Shown: positions 8,487-16,533, numbered from the stretch's first letter. The stretch is 64,000 nt of DNA from Leucobacter exalbidus (GCF_017834145.1 NZ_JAFIDA010000001.1:1488001-1552000); one strand, 5' to 3'. Notes: generated by a model not told the origin, from the letters alone. Program-made: numbers and translations.

Positions 8487-9635
8487 TTACGCGAACGCGG
8501 CGGCGGTGGCGCGAGCCTCGGCCAGCACCTCTGCGAGGCTGTCGCCCGTGACGGTGACGTGGCCGACCTTGCGGCCGGGGCGGGGCATCTTGTCGTAGCT
8601 GTGGATCTTGGCGCGCGGGTGCGCCGCGAGCACCTCTGCGTACCGCACCGGCATCGGTCCCTCAGCCGGGCCGCCCAAGACGTTGACCATCACCACGGCG
8701 GGGGCCGTCAGCGCGGTCTCGCCCAGGGGCAGGTCGGTGACCGCGCGCAGGTGCTGTTCGAACTGGCTCGTGACCGAGCCCTCGATCGAGAAGTGGCCCG
8801 AGTTGTGCGGGCGCATCGCGAGCTCGTTGACGAGCACGCGGCCGTCGCGGGTTTCAAACATTTCGACGGCGAGCACACCGGTCACTTCAACGCCCGCGGC
8901 GACGATTGCGCCGATGCGCGCGGCCTCTTCGAGCGTTGCCGCGTTCTGCACGGGCGCCGGGGCGAGTACCTCAGCGCACACCCCGTCGATCTGGATCGTC
9001 TCGACGACGGGCCAGGTGCGGGTTTCGCCGCTCGGGCGACGGGCGACGAGCTGTGATAGTTCGCGGGTGAAGTCGACGAGCTCTTCGACGAGCAGGCTGC
9101 CGCCGTGTGCGTCTTCGCCAAGCGCGGTGAACCAGTCGGCGACTTCGCCGGCAGCAGAGACGACGCGCACGCCCTTCCCGTCGTACCCACCGCGAGCGGT
9201 TTTCACGACGGCGCGGCCGCCGTGTGCATCGATAAATTCTTGCAGTGCGGCCTCGTCTGCCACGGCCGCCCAAGCGGGAATCGGCACGCCCAGCTCGGCA
9301 AGCTTCTTGCGCATCACGATCTTGTCTTGCGCGTACTGTAGCGAGTCGGGGCGCGGGTGCACCTGCACGCCGCGGGCCTCGAGTCCGTACAGAATCTCCT
9401 GCGGCACGTGCTCGTGGTCGAAGGTGATGACGTCGACTGTTTCGGCGAACGCGTAGACCGTCTCGGGGTCGCGGTAGTCACCGACCATGTCAGCGGCGCG
9501 CTCGGCGCTCGACCCTTCGGTTTCGGCGAGCACGCTAATGCGCAGCCCCAGGTGAATCGCCGGCGGAACCATCATGCGTGCGAGCTGCCCGCCGCCGATC
9601 ACGCCGACACGAATGCTGCCACTGTTCAGACTCAT
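8487..9635 (-). CDS. purK: 5-(carboxyamino)imidazole ribonucleotide synthase (PurK)
   Basis: This 382-residue ATP-grasp enzyme makes N5-CAIR from AIR, bicarbonate and ATP, the substrate of PurE. VGVIGGGQLARMM is the PurK N-terminal motif. TFDHEHVPQE matches the TFExExV region except that the first Glu position is Asp. The ATP-grasp part has KTARGGYDGKGVRV and the metal-binding NELAMRPHNSGHFSIEGSVTSQFEQHLRA, which is diagnostic for PurK. It is read toward purE but separated from it by two opposite-strand genes. Upstream lies the shared region with the MFS exporter promoter. Confidence 0.95.
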   Translation of the reverse strand: MSLNSGSIRVGVIGGGQLARMMVPPAIHLGLRISVLAETEGSSAERAADMVGDYRDPETVYAFAETVDVITFDHEHVPQEILYGLEARGVQVHPRPDSLQYAQDKIVMRKKLAELGVPIPAWAAVADEAALQEFIDAHGGRAVVKTARGGYDGKGVRVVSAAGEVADWFTALGEDAHGGSLLVEELVDFTRELSQLVARRPSGETRTWPVVETIQIDGVCAEVLAPAPVQNAATLEEAARIGAIVAAGVEVTGVLAVEMFETRDGRVLVNELAMRPHNSGHFSIEGSVTSQFEQHLRAVTDLPLGETALTAPAVVMVNVLGGPAEGPMPVRYAEVLAAHPRAKIHSYDKMPRPGRKVGHVTVTGDSLAEVLAEARATAAAFA

Positions 9636-9734
9636 GTTCTCTATTCTGCCGTACCCGCCGCCTTCTCAGGTGCACCCGCGAGGCGCTTTACTTTTCGCGC
9701 GACATTCACAGCCGCCGCATCCCCCACCGAGTTT

Positions 9735-9778
9735 GTTGACATTCATCAACCATCGACTTAAAGTTGATAATTGTCAAC
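9735..9778 (+). promoter_or_regulatory. Promoter with two 16-bp operators of the MFS-MarR operon
   Basis: Two inverted repeats with the same half-sites occur 28 bp apart: GTTGACATTCATCAAC (9735-9750) and GTTGATAATTGTCAAC (9763-9778). The first overlaps a TTGACA -35 box (9736-9741). A TAAAGT -10 candidate lies 17 bp on (9759-9764), and the second operator covers its downstream edge. This geometry fits repression by the MarR protein encoded at 11532 (inference). Confidence 0.75.
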
Positions 9779-9829
9779 GACTTACGCTCGTGAGATTTGC
9801 CCCGCCCCAAGCCAAGGATCCCCACCCGC

Positions 9830-11539
9830 ATGCCACAGCACACCCCGCAGGCGACTCCCGCGCCCCGCACCTCCAAGCGGGCACGCGCCGCGATCCCCGA
9901 TGTGCTGACGGGGCGCGGCAAAACCCTCGCGCTCACGGGCATCTTCCTCGCGTCGGCGGTGTCGATGCTGTCGATGACGGTGGTGGGCACCTCGATGCCG
10001 GTGATCCTCGCCGATCTGGGCGGCGACCAGGCCGCCTTCACCTGGGTGGTCACCGCCACGATGCTGTCAGCCGCGGTATCGACCCCCATCTGGGGCAAAC
10101 TCGCCGATCTCACGAGCAAGAAGGTGCTGCTGCAGGCCTCGCTCGTGCTCTTCACGCTCGGCTCGGTGCTCGCGGGCACCGCGGGCGACCCCGGCTGGCT
10201 GATCGCGTTTCGGGTGATTCAGGGCCTGGGCGCTGGCGGTCTCGGCGCGCTTGGCCAGATCGTGCTGGCCGAGATCATCAGCCCGCGCGAGCGCGGCAAG
10301 TACATGGGCATCATGGGCGCGATTATGGCGGTGTCGACGGTTGGCGGCCCGCTGCTGGGCGGATGGATCACCGACTCCATCGGGTGGCGCTGGAACTTCT
10401 ACGTCTCGGTGCCGATCGCCGTCACCGCAATCATCGTGCTGCAAAAAACGCTGCACCTGCGCACGATTCAGCGCAAGATCACGATCGATTACTGGGGTGC
10501 GGTGCTGATCACTGCGGGGTTCTCGAGCCTGCTGATCTGGGTGACGCTCGGCGGCACGAACTTTGCCTGGTGGTCGTGGCAGACCGCCGCGATGGTCGGC
10601 GGTGGCCTCGCGTTCCTGATCGCCGCGGTGCTTGTCGAACTCAAGGTGGACGAGCCGCTCATCCCCCTCACCCTGTTCAAAAACCGCACGTTCACGCTCT
10701 CGGTGATCGCCTCGCTCGCGGTCGGCCTCGCCATGTTTGGCACCTCGGTGTTCTTGGGCCAGTACATGCAGCTCGCGCGCGGCGAAACACCCACGATGTC
10801 GGGGCTGCTCACGATCCCGATGATGGCGGGCGTGCTGATTTCCTCGACGATCGCCGGCCAGCTGATCACCCGCACCGGCAAGTGGAAGCGCTACATGGTG
10901 ACCGGCTCGGTGCTGCTGCTCGCGGGCATGCTGATGATGGGTCAGCTGCGCTACGACACCGCCTTTTGGTACGTCGGCGTCTCCATGTTTGTGCTGGGCG
11001 TGGGCGTCGGCCTGTGCATGCAGAACCTCGTGCTGGTGGTGCAGAACACGGTCGACCCGGCCGAGCTGGGCGCATCGACCTCGGCGGTCACGTTCTTTCG
11101 CACGATCGGCGGCACCGCCGGAATGTCTGCCATGGGCGCCATGCTCGCCACCTCGGTGGTCGCCTACATCAAGGAGGGCATGCAAGATCTCACGCCCGAG
11201 CAACTCGCGGGCGCGGGCGACCTCGCCACGAGCGCGATTCCTAAGCTGAGCGAGCTTACCGAGCCCATTCGTACCGTGGTCGAGAGCGCATATGGCCACG
11301 GCATTGGTAACGTGTTCTTAGCGGCCTCACCCGTCGCGATCCTGGCGATCTGCGCGATCGCCTTCCTGCCGAACATTCCGCTGAGCACCAAGAGCAACGC
11401 GCAAAAACTTGCTGAGCAGCGCGCGAGCGATGCGCCAGCACCCCACGCACCCGATACCGCAGTGGCATACGCTGCTGGGACGACCACGGAGACGGCTGAT
11501 TTTGATCCGGATCCCACCCCGAAAGCCCCTCATGCCTGA
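9830..11539 (+). CDS. MFS drug exporter, DHA2 (14-helix, EmrB/QacA) type
   Basis: The product is about 569 residues from the ATG at 9830 (AAGGA 11 bases upstream); a TTG at 9797 would add 11 residues. It has the 14 hydrophobic segments of DHA2 proton antiporters. Family signs are an early helix with VVGTSMPVILADLGG, motif A (GKLADLTSKKVLL) and motif C (GPLLGGWITDSIGWRWNFYVSVP). The C-terminus is an Ala/Pro/Thr-rich tail. The stop overlaps the start of the MarR gene by 8 bp, so exporter and regulator are one unit behind the double operator at 9735-9778. The likely role is efflux of a toxic compound sensed by MarR; the substrate is not readable. Confidence 0.9.
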   Translation: MPQHTPQATPAPRTSKRARAAIPDVLTGRGKTLALTGIFLASAVSMLSMTVVGTSMPVILADLGGDQAAFTWVVTATMLSAAVSTPIWGKLADLTSKKVLLQASLVLFTLGSVLAGTAGDPGWLIAFRVIQGLGAGGLGALGQIVLAEIISPRERGKYMGIMGAIMAVSTVGGPLLGGWITDSIGWRWNFYVSVPIAVTAIIVLQKTLHLRTIQRKITIDYWGAVLITAGFSSLLIWVTLGGTNFAWWSWQTAAMVGGGLAFLIAAVLVELKVDEPLIPLTLFKNRTFTLSVIASLAVGLAMFGTSVFLGQYMQLARGETPTMSGLLTIPMMAGVLISSTIAGQLITRTGKWKRYMVTGSVLLLAGMLMMGQLRYDTAFWYVGVSMFVLGVGVGLCMQNLVLVVQNTVDPAELGASTSAVTFFRTIGGTAGMSAMGAMLATSVVAYIKEGMQDLTPEQLAGAGDLATSAIPKLSELTEPIRTVVESAYGHGIGNVFLAASPVAILAICAIAFLPNIPLSTKSNAQKLAEQRASDAPAPHAPDTAVAYAAGTTTETADFDPDPTPKAPHA

Positions 11540-12050
11540 GCCCACAGATTTCACCGCAGCCCGCACCGAGCAAGTCCTCGAGATTATCTCGGAGTTTTCT
11601 GACGCGTTCGCCCTCGCCCGCACCCGCTGGGCGCGCCTGGCAGAGGAGACCCACCCCGATCTGCGCGGCGCCGGCATCATGGTGCTGCAGGTGGTGGTGC
11701 GCAAGGGCCCCGTCACCGTCACCGGGCTCAGCCAGCTGCTCGACATGGATAAGGCGATGGTCAGCCGCCAGGTATCAAAGCTGCGCACGCTGGGGTTCAT
11801 CAACACCGAATCGGCGCCCGAAGACGGCCGCGTCACCCTGCTCACCGCCACCGAGCAGGCCCTCACCACGATAGAGGGGCTGCGCGCCCGCGCCGCCGAA
11901 GACTACCACCGGCGCTTCGCTGAGTGGGACGACGAAGCGCTCGAGCAGCTGCGCGCGGGGCTACACCGCTACAACGCGTTCACTCCCGAGCGCACCTCGG
12001 GGCCGGCGGTGCGCTGCGCGAAGGAACACGGCGGCGGCGCGACGACGTAG
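11532..12050 (+). CDS. MarR-family transcriptional regulator
   Basis: Starting at the ATG that overlaps the exporter stop (ATGCCTGA) gives 172 residues, normal for MarR. The winged helix-turn-helix spans about 45-110: KGPVTVTGLSQLLDMDKAMVSRQVSKLRTLGF carries the recognition helix and SAPEDGRVTLLTATEQA is the wing with the conserved D-x-R. Flanking helices form the dimer interface. MarR proteins typically repress a linked efflux gene until a phenolic or other ligand binds. The two GTTGA-N6-TCAAC sites before the exporter are the natural candidate targets, making the unit self-regulated. The last codons lie in the first copy of a 22-bp direct repeat. Confidence 0.9.
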   Translation: MPEPTDFTAARTEQVLEIISEFSDAFALARTRWARLAEETHPDLRGAGIMVLQVVVRKGPVTVTGLSQLLDMDKAMVSRQVSKLRTLGFINTESAPEDGRVTLLTATEQALTTIEGLRARAAEDYHRRFAEWDDEALEQLRAGLHRYNAFTPERTSGPAVRCAKEHGGGATT

Positions 12051-12125
12051 GCATTCCTATGCTTTGCTCGTGGGCATCCGGGTGCTTCCTCGCAACTATC
12101 CGTGGCGCGACGACGTAGGTATTCC
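12036..12125 (+). repeat. 22-bp direct repeat, two copies, spanning the MarR 3' end
   Basis: GGCGCGACGACGTAGGCATT (plus CC) at 12036-12057 recurs at 12104-12125 with one mismatch (GTATT for GCATT), 68 bp apart. The first copy contains the MarR stop codon. This looks like a duplication or insertion scar between the MarR and DUF1801 genes. Confidence 0.85.
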
Positions 12126-12151
12126 GTGCGCGAGCACGTAGGGTGGCTCCC

Positions 12152-12577
12152 ATGAGTGCGAGTACCGAGGTACGCGAGTTCGTGTCGCGCGTGACGCCGG
12201 CGAAAAGGCAACGCGACGCCGAGACACTGCTCGACCTATATGCGCGGGTGACCGGGCTCAGCCCGCACCTGTGGGCCACCATCATCGGGTACGGCAGCTA
12301 CCACTACCGGTATGACAGCGGGCGCGAGGGCGATGCTCCGGCGGCGGGCTTCTCGCCCCGCAAGGCCGCCACCAGCATCTACCTCGCCGACGGAGTGGGC
12401 GCGCACGCCGAGCTGCTGGCACGCCTCGGCCCGCACACCCACGGCGTCGGCTGCCTGTATCTAAAAGACCTCGCGGTCGTTGATCTCACGGTGCTCGAAG
12501 AGATCGTGCGGGCCAGCTACTTCGCGGTCACTGCCGGCACCTACACGCAGCGGGCGCGAGACGGCGCCGGGAGTTAG
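12152..12577 (+). CDS. DUF1801-domain protein
   Basis: The ATG at 12152, eight bases after AGGG, gives 141 residues. The sequence has the DUF1801/YdhG-like pattern: a helical N-terminus (TPAKRQRDAETLLDLYARVTG), WATIIGYGSYHYRYDSGREG, an ATSIYLADG strand, LARLGPHTHGVGCLYLKDL and a final VLEEIVRASY helix. This small cytoplasmic fold is widespread and has no assigned reaction. No operon partner is clear, since a gap with direct repeats separates it from MarR. The stop codon lies in the first unit of a tandem repeat array. Confidence 0.8.
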   Translation: MSASTEVREFVSRVTPAKRQRDAETLLDLYARVTGLSPHLWATIIGYGSYHYRYDSGREGDAPAAGFSPRKAATSIYLADGVGAHAELLARLGPHTHGVGCLYLKDLAVVDLTVLEEIVRASYFAVTAGTYTQRARDGAGS

Positions 12578-12628
12578 TTAGCAGTGAGTTAGCTAGTCGG
12601 GAGTTAGTTAGCCGGAAGTTAGTTAGAC
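12569..12628 (+). repeat. Four tandem 15-bp repeats with GTTAGTTAG core
   Basis: Units at 12569, 12584, 12599 and 12614 follow GGGAGTTAGTTAGCC with one to three changes each. The first unit provides the last codons and stop of the DUF1801 gene, and the array repeats TAG codons in the same frame. The origin is probably slippage. Confidence 0.9.
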
Positions 12629-12715
12629 GCTGGTTGGGCTCCCGTAATTGATCGTTCACCGAACGGCCACCTGCGGGCCCCCAAAACATATCAATAGGCC
12701 TTGTAACCTGGCCTT

Positions 12716-13474
12716 ATGACCATGACAATGGCCGCCCCGCTGCATAGCCAGCTGTATGAAGAGATGCTTTTGCGTATTCGAACCGGCGCTTGGCCAGCCG
12801 GTGAAAAAGTACCCAGCGAGAGGTCGCTCATTGCCGAGTTCGGCACCTCTCGCGGCCCCGTGCGCCAGGCGCTCGCAACGTTGCGAGCCGAGGGTATGAT
12901 CGTGGGCGGCCGCGGTGCCCCGCCCCGCGTGCACCGCTCCGCTCCCCACCAGTCGTTCGACACTTTTATGTCATTCACGGAGTGGGCGCGGGGGCTCGGG
13001 CTGGTGCCCGGGCAACGCGTCATCGAGCGAGTGCGCAGGCCCGCCACCGAAGAGATGGCGCGTGAGCTGCAGATTGCCCCCGATGCTCCCGTCGTCGAGA
13101 TCATTCGGTTGCGGTTGCTGGGCGACAAGCCGGCCATGCTCGAGCGGTCACTGTTTCCGTTTGAGGTGGGCAAGCACCTGCTGCAGAGCCCCCTCGAGTG
13201 CGGCAGCATTTACCAGACGCTGGCGCGGGTGGGCGTGGTTCCGGTGCGAGCGAAGCACGTGATCGACGCGATTCCAGCGCACCCGCTCGAGGCCGAGCAG
13301 CTACACATCAACCAGGGCACACCGCTGCTGCGGGTGCGCCGGCTCACGTATGGGGCGTCGCAGTCGATCATCGAAACAACCGATGACCGCTACCTGCCCG
13401 AGATGACCAGCTTCGTGGTCGAGAACAACACTGACCAGCGCATGCCGCTGGCCCGGCACGCGGTGGGCGTGTAG
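12716..13474 (+). CDS. GntR-family regulator, HutC subfamily
   Basis: This 252-residue protein has an N-terminal GntR winged helix (PLHSQLYEEMLLRIRTGAWP, then GEKVPSERSLIAEFGTSRGP and VRQALATLRAEG) and a C-terminal UTRA ligand domain from about 85, including PVVEIIRLRLLGDKPAMLERSLFP and a closing LRVRRLTYG strand. HutC-type regulators respond to small metabolites such as sugars or histidine intermediates. No metabolic genes lie beside it, so it may act elsewhere or only on itself. The start lacks a clear ribosome-binding site. Confidence 0.88.
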   Translation: MTMTMAAPLHSQLYEEMLLRIRTGAWPAGEKVPSERSLIAEFGTSRGPVRQALATLRAEGMIVGGRGAPPRVHRSAPHQSFDTFMSFTEWARGLGLVPGQRVIERVRRPATEEMARELQIAPDAPVVEIIRLRLLGDKPAMLERSLFPFEVGKHLLQSPLECGSIYQTLARVGVVPVRAKHVIDAIPAHPLEAEQLHINQGTPLLRVRRLTYGASQSIIETTDDRYLPEMTSFVVENNTDQRMPLARHAVGV

Positions 13475-13539
13475 CTGTTCTTGTAGTTCTTGGGGTTGCC
13501 GCCGACTTCCCTCCACAAAGATGCTTCACTGGGGCGTCA

Positions 13540-13590
13540 TTTCACGAGTGTCCCCTAAATTCCTCGCAAAATTACGGGACACTCGTCAAA
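13540..13590. repeat. 51-bp palindromic element (22-bp arms) between the GntR and hipA genes
   Basis: The left arm (13540-13561, core ACGAGTGTCCC) and the reverse complement of the right arm (13569-13590) agree at 19 of 22 positions, around a 7-nt loop. The DNA is lower in GC than its surroundings. It may be a REP/MITE-like unit or a terminator for both convergent genes, but it lacks a T-run. Confidence 0.85.
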
Positions 13591-13656
13591 CTACGCCTCC
13601 TTCATGACACGCAAACTGCTGAATCGGTAAAGCAGCGGTGCTTCAGCCTAATGTGG

Positions 13657-14874
13657 CTAGCGAAGCGTCCGTTCGGCAAGGCGCTTCAGGGTAGGAATCG
13701 CGTCAGGGTACTGCTTCGCTCGATCCGTATCTCCGTAGGCGTCATCTATATTCGCGAGGATGCCTTCAGACACTTCTCGGGCAATCATGACGACACGATC
13801 TGGGTCTAAATCTGCTTGCTTGCTGAGATATACCCAGTCGTCAACGGAGACGTTCTTTGCGTGTCGCTGGTTTCCAATTTTCATGCCGAGCCTCTGCTCA
13901 TATTCTGGAAACATCAGCATGGGGATGGTGTCATACATGGGCGTCATCTTGACCCGTCCATCACCGGTGTGCAGTAGGGAGTAGTTTTTTGCGTGGGCAT
14001 CGGCATTACTGATTCCCACGTTGAAGGCGAGCTGACGAACAAATTCGTACTGCACATCATCGTCAATTCCGAACGTTCGTAGTAACCGTATGGTTTGCGG
14101 TGCCGATACTGAGTACTTGAATGCCGGCTCCCTCCCCAAGGCTTGCGTCAGGTCCTCCATGTGCAGGCGGCGAACATTTCCGGCCTCATCCCGTTCACGG
14201 TCAAAGCGTTCAACAGTGAAGGCCGTCACTCCCCCGAACTCGCGTAGCTCTGCATGCGCCGCCTTCACACCTCGAATTTGACTGGCCAGATGCAACGAGG
14301 CTGCCTCCAGCTCTTCAAGCCCGAGAAGTTCTTTCCGCGCTGGTTTCACGATATGAGTCGATGGGGTGCCCTTGTCGGGCCAGTACACACCTTCCTCTTC
14401 TATGACCAGCGCAAATTTACCTTGCGCCCCTGCCAACGAAAAACGAGGAGGAGCGTTATAGTCACCGAACCCGCTTCCCCCTGCGGTGATGTTCGCAATA
14501 CGTGCAGAGATGTCTGTCTGAGAAGCGTTTAATGTATACGAAACGCCTTCATCAAAGCCGTTCTCGCTCGGGTGCAGTAGGACGCCACCGGGGAGGTCGC
14601 CCTCCACGGCATAGAGCAGATCCCATGCCCCGGTGCTGCGCGCACCTGTGATGCTGCGCATGTTCTCCCTGGTTCCTGGATCCTCAGGGATGAGGCCGTT
14701 CAAGAAGTTCTGTGGCGCAGCAATATACCGAGGCTCACCGTCCCGTCGAACTGACAGTGACAAGTCGTGCCGCGCCCCAGAGTCGTAGACGAACCTGGCC
14801 CTGTGGAGAGGGCTATCCTTCTCGAACCGACCGATGTATTCTCGCTCAATCCAGGTGTGCAGAACTTCAGTCAT
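13657..14874 (-). CDS. hipA: HipA-family serine/threonine kinase toxin
   Basis: The ATG at 14874 (AGGGCGAG upstream) gives 405 residues. An N-terminal HipA-type small domain is followed by the kinase core: FSLAGAQGKFALV (Ser-Ala-Gly-Ala-Gln ATP-loop), STHIVKP with the ATP lysine, ISNADAHAKNYSLL with catalytic Asp292 and metal-binding Asn, and MTPMYDTIP with the DFG-equivalent Asp315. HipA toxins phosphorylate targets such as a tRNA synthetase and cause growth arrest or persistence. Catalytic residues are intact, so the toxin is probably active. Its start overlaps the antitoxin gene by 8 bp, the usual antitoxin-first coupling. Confidence 0.92.
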   Translation of the reverse strand: MTEVLHTWIEREYIGRFEKDSPLHRARFVYDSGARHDLSLSVRRDGEPRYIAAPQNFLNGLIPEDPGTRENMRSITGARSTGAWDLLYAVEGDLPGGVLLHPSENGFDEGVSYTLNASQTDISARIANITAGGSGFGDYNAPPRFSLAGAQGKFALVIEEEGVYWPDKGTPSTHIVKPARKELLGLEELEAASLHLASQIRGVKAAHAELREFGGVTAFTVERFDRERDEAGNVRRLHMEDLTQALGREPAFKYSVSAPQTIRLLRTFGIDDDVQYEFVRQLAFNVGISNADAHAKNYSLLHTGDGRVKMTPMYDTIPMLMFPEYEQRLGMKIGNQRHAKNVSVDDWVYLSKQADLDPDRVVMIAREVSEGILANIDDAYGDTDRAKQYPDAIPTLKRLAERTLR

Positions 14875-15502
14875 TGCTCGCCCTTTCTGCCACAATTTTC
14901 ATGAACTTGATGTCCAGTGCCCTGATCACTCGGGCGGCATCCCTGTTTGTCGTAGGGGTGACACCTTGACGTTCCAGCATGCTGACCACTTGAGGGTCTA
15001 CATGCGCGGCGTCTGCCACTTCATCGATGGTCAACCCGCGGATGGCGCGGTAGTCCCCCACTCTGCGCTTAATCAAGTCAGGTGAATCCAGAATCCAGGT
15101 GTTACGTGAGCGGTGAACATCTCGTACCTGCCAGTCATAACCCTTCTGAGCAGCACGCACCAGGGCAGCGCCCCCTCTCCCCTCAGATGGCGTGCCGCCC
15201 CACCAGTCACGCAGCAGCTTCGCTGGGTCATCTGACGCCCAGAACTGTCGTATGCGTTCACCCGCCCGCTTCTTGCGGGTGCCGGTGACGTGATCCAGGG
15301 TGCCGGTGTGCAAGAATCCGAGGAAGTCTGCCCGAGACTGGGGTGAGATGGGTCGCCCGTCACGGCGTTCAACCGCTGCCCCGGCGGGGAGTTCCCACTG
15401 GTTTCCCACCTTTACAGCGTTGGGAATTCGGTGTTCGCGCGCCAAGCGCGCAGCTCGCTGAACGCTGATTCCTTCGCGGGAAGCAAACTCTTCGAGTTTC
15501 AT
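14867..15502 (-). CDS. HipB-role antitoxin with excisionase/MerR-like N-terminal HTH
   Basis: At 211 residues this is more than twice the size of classical HipB (about 90). The N-terminus (1-50: MKLEEFASREGISVQRAARL, then HRIPNAVKVGNQWELP) matches the MerR/excisionase-like helix-turn-helix used in Xis-type DNA binders. A middle region of about 95 residues is unrecognised. The C-terminus (about 148-200: GDYRAIRGLTIDEVADAAHV and DPQVVSMLERQG) looks like the XRE-type HTH of HipB. The position before hipA, the overlap and the repeated operators at its start support an antitoxin/autorepressor role. There is no ribosome-binding site because an operator abuts the ATG; a leaderless message is likely. 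Confidence 0.75.
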   Translation of the reverse strand: MKLEEFASREGISVQRAARLAREHRIPNAVKVGNQWELPAGAAVERRDGRPISPQSRADFLGFLHTGTLDHVTGTRKKRAGERIRQFWASDDPAKLLRDWWGGTPSEGRGGAALVRAAQKGYDWQVRDVHRSRNTWILDSPDLIKRRVGDYRAIRGLTIDEVADAAHVDPQVVSMLERQGVTPTTNRDAARVIRALDIKFMKIVAERASND

Positions 15503-15542
15503 GTCACAAGTGTTTCACGCGATCCCATTAAACACAAGTGTT
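15503..15542 (-). promoter_or_regulatory. Tandem operators at the hipBA promoter
   Basis: Two copies of an AACAC-TT-GTGTT inverted repeat occur at 15531-15542 (perfect) and 15503-15514 (one change), centres 28 bp apart. The second ends exactly at the antitoxin start codon. TTTAAT between them, about 24 bases before the ATG, is a plausible -10 box. This fits HipB-type autorepression. Confidence 0.7.
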
Positions 15543-15722
15543 ATCGGGTTCACTAAACTCGAGTCTGCCTAGAGTCGCTTCTTTTGGAGTCCCGCCTCAG
15601 ACCACGCCCAGCGCTCAGACCAGGCCGCTTCCTCGCGGCACTTGGTTTTTCGCTCGCCAGATCACGCCCCAGGTTTGGGGCGGGGTTCCCGGGGGATCCG
15701 GGGTCGAATTACCAGTTGCCGG

Positions 15723-16421
15723 TTAGGCCGCGGCCTGCAGGTACTCGGCGTGCTGCCGCAGCTCTGCCTCGACCAAGATCGGCAGGTGGTCAGAGAGCCC
15801 GCGATCGAGGGTGCGCACGCTGCCGACGTCGATCCCCATCGAGGTCGCAAAGTCGAAGTGCCCGCGGAACATGCGGTACCGCGTGTAGGTGCGCTTGTCG
15901 CTGAGGTTCAGCTCGTAGCCGTTGTCGCGCATCTCGGTATCGAGGCGGCCTTTGAACACGGGGTAGTTGTAATCCCCCACCATCAGCGCGGGCAGGCCTG
16001 GGCCGAGCGCCTTCAAGCCGTCGAGCGCCGCGTGAATCTGGTGGCGCCGCAGTGAGTTCAGCGCCGTCAGCGGTGCCGCGTGGAACGATGCGACCACGAA
16101 GTCACGCTCCGTCTCGCGATCAAGCAGGCGCACCCCCAGCAGCCGCTCGTGCGCGGGCGACAGGATGCGATCGTGCAGCGACTTCTTCAGCTCAAACGTG
16201 CGGGCAGCCCGCGCGTGGTAGCGATCTGACTTCACATACACCGCGAGCCCCAAGCGGTTGCGCTCGGTGGCGTGCACGAGTGACATGCGCCCCAGATGAC
16301 TCGGAAGGGTGATCGCCTCAGCTTCCTGCAAGCACAACACGTCGGTTTCGTGATCGTCGACCAGTGCCTCGAGCTCGGTCGCGGCACGGTTCTTGCGCAG
16401 GTTGTAGCTGATGACCTTCAT
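15723..16421 (-). CDS. Endonuclease/exonuclease/phosphatase-family protein
   Basis: This 232-residue protein has the EEP fold motifs in order: MKVISYNLRKN (metal-coordinating Asn), VLCLQEAEA (catalytic Glu), FVVASFHAAP (His), ALMVGDYNYPVF (Asp-x-Asn) and RGLSDHLPILVEAEL (terminal Asp-His). All catalytic positions are present. EEP members cleave phosphodiesters in nucleic acids or phospholipids; the absence of a signal peptide suggests a cytoplasmic nuclease or phosphatase. It stands alone between the toxin-antitoxin module and the FHA operon, read in the same direction as the operon. Confidence 0.88.
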   Translation of the reverse strand: MKVISYNLRKNRAATELEALVDDHETDVLCLQEAEAITLPSHLGRMSLVHATERNRLGLAVYVKSDRYHARAARTFELKKSLHDRILSPAHERLLGVRLLDRETERDFVVASFHAAPLTALNSLRRHQIHAALDGLKALGPGLPALMVGDYNYPVFKGRLDTEMRDNGYELNLSDKRTYTRYRMFRGHFDFATSMGIDVGSVRTLDRGLSDHLPILVEAELRQHAEYLQAAA

Positions 16422-16533
16422 AGGTTGCCCCTTCCAGCGGGCTCAGAGGTGGGCCCTGTCAACGGATTTCACCGCTGCAGAGCCCACTCTATGCTCAGAC
16501 GCTATGGGCTTGCCCAGAATCTTCGATTAAAGA

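Noticed and set aside
10067-11299. Long antisense frame within the MFS exporter gene
   Set aside because: His/Arg/Ala-biased composition typical of a shadow frame in high-GC DNA; no ribosome-binding site or domain.
15543-15722. Possible small gene between the hipB promoter and the EEP gene
   Set aside because: No start with a ribosome-binding site and no protein-like composition.
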